Origin: Evansella alkalicola
GTDB lineage: Bacteria > Bacillota > Bacilli > Bacillales > Salisediminibacteriaceae
Length of the DNA stretch: 64,000 nt
NCBI RefSeq assembly: GCF_019042735.1
Contig: NZ_JAHQCR010000054.1
Location: 1-64,000, forward strand
Direction of reading: 5' to 3'
Position numbers and translations under genes: made by a program. The notes beneath the pieces were generated by a model that worked only from the letters and a program-made list of their open reading frames with translations, was not told the origin of the DNA and searched no databases. Positions 59,542-64,000 of this stretch are shown piece after piece; positions within the stretch are counted from its first letter, which is position 1; every line of letters begins with the position of its first letter.

Positions 59542-60081
59542 ATGAGAAACTATATTATACATGCGTGGTCATTCGTTGATCCTATCTATGATAAGATCAG
59601 GAATTTTTCTACCATAGAAACAGAAGATAATGTCTCTGTTTTCCGTGTACAGTTAATCCGGTACAGAGGCGAAAACCAACTCCTTTCCGACGGCAACCTC
59701 ATTGAAAAAGGGGATTATTTAGTTAAAATCCACCTGCATAACGTCAAATTATTAAAGTACTTGCAAGCATTTCATCACACAAGGAAAACAATAAAGCTCT
59801 ATCAAATTGTAAAAAAAGCTTTGCCTCAACTCGCACTTTTCATTAAAAATCATCCATTATCAAAACAAATTAAAGCAATTTGTGGTGTAACGATGTTAAC
59901 CAAACTCGTTGAACGACTAGGTTTTGAAGTCCGTCCAATTTCCAATAAGATTTATCGTCTTTCTAAATGCTTCTCCCAATTTCCAATCCACTATTTATCA
60001 ACAGGAACCTTTCGAGGTTTATTGGAAAAAAGAGTCAATTACTTATTTATGTCAAAAAATAAGCTATTCGAGTTTTCTTAA
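59542..60081 (+). CDS. YkoP-like protein
   Basis: 179 residues. 'LFRVQLIRYRGENQLLSDGNLIEKGDYLVKIHLHNVKLLKYL'-type segment (about residues 32-75), 'RLGFEVRPISNKIYRLSKCFSQFPIHYLS' near the C-terminus; both follow the pattern of B. subtilis YkoP, a protein without known activity. Basic, no membrane segment. ATG 59542 has AAAGGGG upstream. Single-gene unit with a hairpin after it. Confidence 0.75.
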   Translation: MRNYIIHAWSFVDPIYDKIRNFSTIETEDNVSVFRVQLIRYRGENQLLSDGNLIEKGDYLVKIHLHNVKLLKYLQAFHHTRKTIKLYQIVKKALPQLALFIKNHPLSKQIKAICGVTMLTKLVERLGFEVRPISNKIYRLSKCFSQFPIHYLSTGTFRGLLEKRVNYLFMSKNKLFEFS

Positions 60082-60092
60082 CTTACTTAACA

Positions 60093-60127
60093 GGCTGGGC
60101 CATTACCAATCACCAGATGACCCAGCC
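60093..60127 (+). terminator. Hairpin after the YkoP-like gene
   Basis: GGCTGGG / CCCAGCC with extra CAT/ATG pairing inside, followed by CATTTACAATTCTTCTG. Probable terminator with a weak T-run. Confidence 0.6.
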
Positions 60128-60262
60128 CATTTACAATTCTTCTGCCTTTCTCTCCTCCCTTTCAAGAGATTTTTACTACTTGTCCCACTAACATGTACAT
60201 ATTTTTTCCACTCCTAGTAATACTATGGAAGAAAATTCATCGAGAAATGGAGATATATTCAA

Positions 60263-60403
60263 ATGATCAATGATTTTATGATTATGATCTTACCTATTTT
60301 AGTAATCTTCCTCTCACTAGGTGTGTTTTTTATTTGGGTAAGTAAGTCAAAAGAACCTTACGCAAGTACAAATGATTCAAAGGAGCATACACACAATGAT
60401 TGA
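60263..60403 (+). CDS. cydS: CydS-like small subunit of cytochrome bd oxidase
   Basis: 46 residues with a single membrane helix (MINDFMIMILPILVIFLSLG then VFFIWVSKSK). Geobacillus thermodenitrificans CydS, a one-helix subunit seen in the bd oxidase structure, has a similar start (short N-terminus, FLIM, Pro in the helix) and also precedes cydA. The stop overlaps the cydA start region (60396), consistent with coupled translation. GGAG is 10 nt before the ATG. The tail of about 18 polar residues is longer than in Geobacillus. Confidence 0.72.
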   Translation: MINDFMIMILPILVIFLSLGVFFIWVSKSKEPYASTNDSKEHTHND

Positions 60404-61730
60404 CGATCCAGTAATTTTAAGCAGAATACTCACTTACGCTACCTTAGGATTTCATGCTATTTTTGCAACGGTTGGCGTAGGAATCCCAGTCTACATTTGT
60501 TTATCTGAATACATAGGGATAAAAAGAAAGGATTCACATTACATACTTTTAGCGAAAAGGTGGGCAAGGGGGTATACCATCTTAGTTGCAGTGGGGGTAG
60601 TAACAGGAACAATTATTGCTTTTCAACTTTCATTGCTTTGGCCAACCTTCATGGAAAACGCAGGTCAATTAATTGCTTTACCTTTGTTCATGGAAACTTT
60701 CGCATTCTTTTTTGAAGCAATTTTTCTTGGAATCTATTTATATACATGGGATCGATTTAAGCGTCCAATCTATCATTGGTTACTGTCCCTTCCAATCGTG
60801 CTAGGTTCTACTGCGTCAGCTTTTTTCATCACATCAGTGAATGGGTTTATGAATACTCCACGAGGGTTTATCTACTCAGAAGGGGCTTTTACAAATATCC
60901 AACCATTAGTGGCCATGTTTAATCCAGCGATGCCTTCTAAGGTGTCCCATGTAATCACAACAGCCTATTTAACAGGTGCCTTTATTTTGGCGGCTATTGC
61001 TGCATTCCATATCCTTAGGGGCAAAACTCACGTGTATTATAAAAAAGCGTTGCATCTGACAATGATCGGTTGCTTCATTTTTTCCATAGCGACTGTAGTA
61101 AATGGTGATATCAGTGGAAAGTTTCTAGCTGCCTATCAACCTGAAAAACTTGCAGCTGCAGAGTGGCATTTTGAAACAGAAGATCGAGCTACCTTACTGT
61201 TAGGAGGGATTCTTGATCCTGACGAGCAAGAAGTGAAGTTTGGAATTAGACTCCCGTATGCCCTTAGTATACTTGCTTTTAACAGACCTACAGCTGAGGT
61301 TATTGGGCTAAATGAATTTCCAGAAGAGCAGTGGCCTCCTTTATTTATTCACTATTTCTTTAATTTAATGGTAGTTATCGGCATGTATTTGGCAGGTGTA
61401 GCCTTTGTTTATCTCGTCTTTTATTATTTTAATCGCTTTAACTCTTTACACCCTTGGTTACTAAGGGCCATTATTTTAGGTGCCCCACTGGCCATGCTCT
61501 CTATTGAAGCAGGTTGGATTATGGCAGAGGTTGGGAGACAGCCATGGATTATGAGAGGGTTCCTCACAGTTGCTGAAGCTGCTACAACTTCAGGGCATGT
61601 ACTTGAAATGTTGATTTTATTTTCACTACTATATATCGCTTTAGGGTTACTAGTTCCTGCCATTCTAATAAGATTATTTTCAAAACGGAATGCAGAGACA
61701 GAATTGGAAAAGCAACACGTTATTCTGTAG
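60396..61730 (+). CDS. cydA: Cytochrome bd quinol oxidase subunit I
   Basis: 444 residues, about nine membrane helices, with the short Q-loop typical of Bacillaceae. Holds hemes b558, b595 and d and oxidises quinol while reducing O2 to water. Family signs: 'LSRILTYATLGFHAIFATVGVGIPVYI' with H20, 'FAFFFEAIFLGIYLYTWDR', 'NGFMNTPRGF', and 'GRQPWIMRGFLTVAEAATT'. ATG 60396 has AAGGAG upstream; the frame extends upstream within cydS. bd oxidases resist sulfide, which fits the nearby sulfide-stress genes. Confidence 0.95.
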   Translation: MIDDPVILSRILTYATLGFHAIFATVGVGIPVYICLSEYIGIKRKDSHYILLAKRWARGYTILVAVGVVTGTIIAFQLSLLWPTFMENAGQLIALPLFMETFAFFFEAIFLGIYLYTWDRFKRPIYHWLLSLPIVLGSTASAFFITSVNGFMNTPRGFIYSEGAFTNIQPLVAMFNPAMPSKVSHVITTAYLTGAFILAAIAAFHILRGKTHVYYKKALHLTMIGCFIFSIATVVNGDISGKFLAAYQPEKLAAAEWHFETEDRATLLLGGILDPDEQEVKFGIRLPYALSILAFNRPTAEVIGLNEFPEEQWPPLFIHYFFNLMVVIGMYLAGVAFVYLVFYYFNRFNSLHPWLLRAIILGAPLAMLSIEAGWIMAEVGRQPWIMRGFLTVAEAATTSGHVLEMLILFSLLYIALGLLVPAILIRLFSKRNAETELEKQHVIL

Positions 61731-61750
61731 ACGGAAGGGACAGTTGAGCT

Positions 61751-62770
61751 ATGATTGAAACAATTGGCATTACTGTATTATGGATTTTCCTATATGGGTA
61801 TTTAATCGTTGGATCTATAGATTTTGGAGCTGGGTTCTACTCCTTTTATGCAAAAATCACGAAAAAGGAGCACACGATACGTAAAGTAATTGATCGATAC
61901 CTCTCTCCTGTGTGGGAGGTTACAAACGTCTTTCTCATCTTCTTTATGGTAGGCTTAATTGGTTTTTTCCCAGCAACGGCATATTATTATGGAACTGCCC
62001 TGCTTGTTCCAGGAAGTGTAGCATTAGTGCTCCTAGCAATAAGAGGGTCCTTTTATGCATTTGCAAATTATGGAGCTAGGGAAAGTAACATTTACTTATT
62101 TCTATATGGCATTACAGGCTTACTAATCCCAGCCTCGTTAACCACTGTATTGACCATATCTGAAGGGGGTTTTATTGCAGAAGAAGGGGGAACGGTCCGT
62201 TTATTACTTGGGGAGCTATTTGTAAATCCTTACTCATGGATCGTAGTTCTGTTAGCTATCGTGAGCGTACTGTTCATAAGTGCTTCATTCTTAACATATT
62301 ACGCTGCTCGTGCAGATGATCATGGGGCTTACTCTCTCATGCGTAACTTTAGTTTAATTTGGAGTGGACCAACAATATTAATGAGTTTCCTTGTATTCCT
62401 AACGTTGAGCACCCATAATCCTGAGCATTTTCAACGAATGGTAGAAGAAAGTTGGATTTTCCTCCTATCACTCGTAACGTTTTTAGCTGCTGTATGGCTC
62501 ATATATATAGGGAAGAATCTTGGATTAGCTTTTTGTTTAGTCGCTTTACAATATGCTTTTGCTTTCTTTGGCTATGGTGCTACTCATCTCCCATATATTT
62601 TGTACCCTCACATTACGATTACAGCGAATGTGACAAATGCTGAAATGGGGATCACGTTAATCATTGCCTTTATCGCTGGCTTACTTTTATTAGTTCCTTC
62701 GTTATTCCTGTTAATGCGTTTGTTTATCTTTAATGCTGATTATGTACGAGGAAGTAACCAGCTTTCTTAA
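61751..62770 (+). CDS. cydB: Cytochrome bd quinol oxidase subunit II
   Basis: 339 residues, about eight to nine membrane helices, no cofactor. 'LWIFLYGYLIVGSIDFGAGFYSFY' at the N-terminus and 'YLSPVWEVTNVFLIFFMVGLIGFFP' match CydB. ATG 61751 follows GGAAGGGA, 20 bp after cydA. Ends at a stem shared with the convergent dehydrogenase gene. The assembly ABC transporter cydCD is not in the window. Confidence 0.95.
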   Translation: MIETIGITVLWIFLYGYLIVGSIDFGAGFYSFYAKITKKEHTIRKVIDRYLSPVWEVTNVFLIFFMVGLIGFFPATAYYYGTALLVPGSVALVLLAIRGSFYAFANYGARESNIYLFLYGITGLLIPASLTTVLTISEGGFIAEEGGTVRLLLGELFVNPYSWIVVLLAIVSVLFISASFLTYYAARADDHGAYSLMRNFSLIWSGPTILMSFLVFLTLSTHNPEHFQRMVEESWIFLLSLVTFLAAVWLIYIGKNLGLAFCLVALQYAFAFFGYGATHLPYILYPHITITANVTNAEMGITLIIAFIAGLLLLVPSLFLLMRLFIFNADYVRGSNQLS

Positions 62771-62800
62771 GGATCAGGGGAGTGCCAGTTCCCTGATCCT
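62770..62800. terminator. Terminator between cydB and the convergent dehydrogenase
   Basis: AGGATCAGGG / CCCTGATCCT, 11-nt loop; starts at the cydB stop and touches the stop of the minus-strand gene, so it serves both. Confidence 0.8.
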
Positions 62801-63743
62801 AAAAGCCTTTATCTAAATCTACTAAATTCGGCAGGGACTCCCCTGCTTCAATTTTTTTTAATGTGTCAACAAAGCAAGCTACCCCTTCTTCTGGTGTTGT
62901 AACAGCTGATATATGAGGGGTAACGACTACTTGTGGGTGGGACCAGAATGGATCATCTTTTGGAAGGGGCTCCTCTTGAAAAACATCTAAAACAGCTCGC
63001 TTCACTTGTCCCTTATCTATAGCTTTTATTAAAGCATCATTATTCACTGATTCCCCACGTCCTACGTTAATAAAAAGGACATCTTGCATCAATTTAAACA
63101 ATGATTCATTAAAGAGATCCCTTGTTTTTTCTGTAAGAGGCATCGTATTGATAATAACATCAGCTTCCGCAAGCACCTCTTGATAATTAGAATCTGATGC
63201 AAAAACTTCTATGAATGGTTTCTTCTCCTTTCCACTTAATGACACACCGTACACCTTTGTACCAAAAAAGGTTAGGGTAGCAGCAACCTCTTGTCCGATC
63301 ACCCCTGTCCCGTATATCAAAACTTTTTTTTCAGACAATGGAATAGGTGTAATTGGTTTCCAATCTTTATTCCTGGCCAGGTTAGAAAACTCGTCTTGGT
63401 GTTGAAGATCTCTCAATATGTAACTTAAACCATACTCACTTATTTTCTGACCAAAAGAGCAAATCGTCCTCGTCAGTGGAATATCCCTCTTCCATTCTGA
63501 TCCTCTTAAGATTTTATCTACACCTGCCCCTAGTGAGTGAACCCATTTTAAGTTGTCAAAAGAAAAATTATTAGGTCGACTGAAAGCAACAAAGGCATCC
63601 GCCCATAAAAAATCTTCTTTCTCTACTTCCATGGAGCGAAAACGAAAACTCTTCTCCTTATAAATATCTTCAGTTTCTAAGATTAGTTGAAGTTCTTTAT
63701 ACATAGGACTTGCAATTAGTATATTATTTATTTTCACTGTCAT
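62799..63743 (-). CDS. D-isomer-specific 2-hydroxyacid dehydrogenase (second copy)
   Basis: 314 residues. Rossmann motif 'VLIYGTGVIGQEVAAT' (about 145-160), Arg in 'INVGRGESVNN', Glu in 'QEEPLPKDDP', His in 'TPHISAV'. Similar in layout to the enzyme at 3606-4565 but clearly diverged. The substrate is unknown. The start may be ATG 63743 or the GTG at 63737, which is better spaced from AGGTG. Confidence 0.9.
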   Translation of the reverse strand: MTVKINNILIASPMYKELQLILETEDIYKEKSFRFRSMEVEKEDFLWADAFVAFSRPNNFSFDNLKWVHSLGAGVDKILRGSEWKRDIPLTRTICSFGQKISEYGLSYILRDLQHQDEFSNLARNKDWKPITPIPLSEKKVLIYGTGVIGQEVAATLTFFGTKVYGVSLSGKEKKPFIEVFASDSNYQEVLAEADVIINTMPLTEKTRDLFNESLFKLMQDVLFINVGRGESVNNDALIKAIDKGQVKRAVLDVFQEEPLPKDDPFWSHPQVVVTPHISAVTTPEEGVACFVDTLKKIEAGESLPNLVDLDKGF

Positions 63744-63890
63744 TTCACCTTTTCTTTGTATATGTATTCACTGCAAATAGTACTTCTAGATTAACACGCT
63801 TACCAACTTTTTATAAAGCGTTCGTCTTCAGATAAGTTACATAAAAAATGGTTAGACATCAAAAGCTATTGCAAAGGAGGGGGAACTTTT

Positions 63891-64000
63891 ATGAAAAAAG
63901 TAACAACTGTTTTTTGGGTTTCTATCGTATTGTCTATTATATTCGTCCTTTGGGGTGCATTTTTTCCAGCTATTTTAGGAAATGTAATGGACGTCACACT
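63891..64000 (+). CDS. BCCT-type osmolyte transporter, N-terminal fragment (cut by window)
   Basis: First 36 residues only: MKKVTTVFWVSIVLSIIFVL followed by WGAFFPAILGNVMDVT. The pattern of a short basic start, a first helix and 'WG.FFP..LG..M' resembles OpuD/BetP-type betaine-choline-carnitine transporters. ATG 63891 has AAAGGAGG upstream. The rest lies outside the window. Confidence 0.65.
   Translation, partial: MKKVTTVFWVSIVLSIIFVLWGAFFPAILGNVMDVT

Overview
The window looks like chromosomal DNA of a low-GC, Gram-positive, spore-forming type of bacterium of the family Bacillaceae, possibly a soil or alkaline/saline relative of Bacillus. The evidence is the strong Shine-Dalgarno sites (GGAGG), frequent GTG/TTG starts, and close family resemblance of many products to Bacillus proteins: TreP/TreA with TTGTATATACAA operators and a CcpA-type cre, YhfK, NasC/NirBD, SwrC-like RND pump, CydA/B with a CydS-like small subunit, and YkoP-, DUF3892- and DUF4023-type proteins. 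There are no rRNA or tRNA genes, prophage or transposase genes in view. Species cannot be fixed from this alone.

Layout. 1-690: a 52-bp tandem hairpin array running off the left edge. 0.7-7 kb: housekeeping and accessory genes (DUF3892, alkyladenine glycosylase, a permease, a D-2-hydroxyacid dehydrogenase, a zinc-ribbon protein, yhfK, an aldo/keto reductase). 7.3-17.2 kb: nitrate/nitrite assimilation (transporter, NirB, NirD, NasC, a TrpD-like protein, CobA, SirB), interrupted by two MITE-like elements. 17.2-21.1 kb: a restriction-modification island (single-chain N6-methylase enzyme, PC4/YdbC-like protein, membrane-anchored unknown). 21.3-29 kb: second hairpin array, GH3 beta-glucosidase, a degenerate third array, RND pump, LysR regulator. 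29.1-35.3 kb: malate synthase G and the trehalose PTS genes. 36-37.2 kb: a glucuronoyl-esterase-like hydrolase.

37.4-52.5 kb is a dense reactive-sulfur island: TusA, TusA-rhodanese, eight rhodanese domains, two rhodanese-metallo-beta-lactamase fusions (persulfide dioxygenase type), DsrE-like protein, a CstR-type persulfide sensor, SulP permease with carbonic anhydrase and DUF302 protein, CcdA/TlpA-like thiol-redox proteins with a two-component system, and a coenzyme A disulfide reductase-rhodanese fusion. Six copies of an operator-like palindrome (ATACC-N6-GGTAT) lie at the heads of these transcription units and one lies outside, before an LtaS-like gene and a possible 15-residue peptide gene, so the island reads as one CstR regulon.

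53-64 kb: LtaS-like sulfatase, a small unrecognised gene, a TetM/EF-G-like GTPase, a membrane protein, DUF4023 and YkoP-like genes, cytochrome bd oxidase (cydS-cydA-cydB), a second D-2-hydroxyacid dehydrogenase, and the first 110 bases of a BCCT-type osmolyte transporter gene.

The most unusual structure is the set of hairpin tandem arrays (periods 51-52 bp, different stem sequences, wobble pairs that favour one strand) and two MITE families with 8-9 bp target duplications, one copy of which inserted exactly in the treA stop codon.
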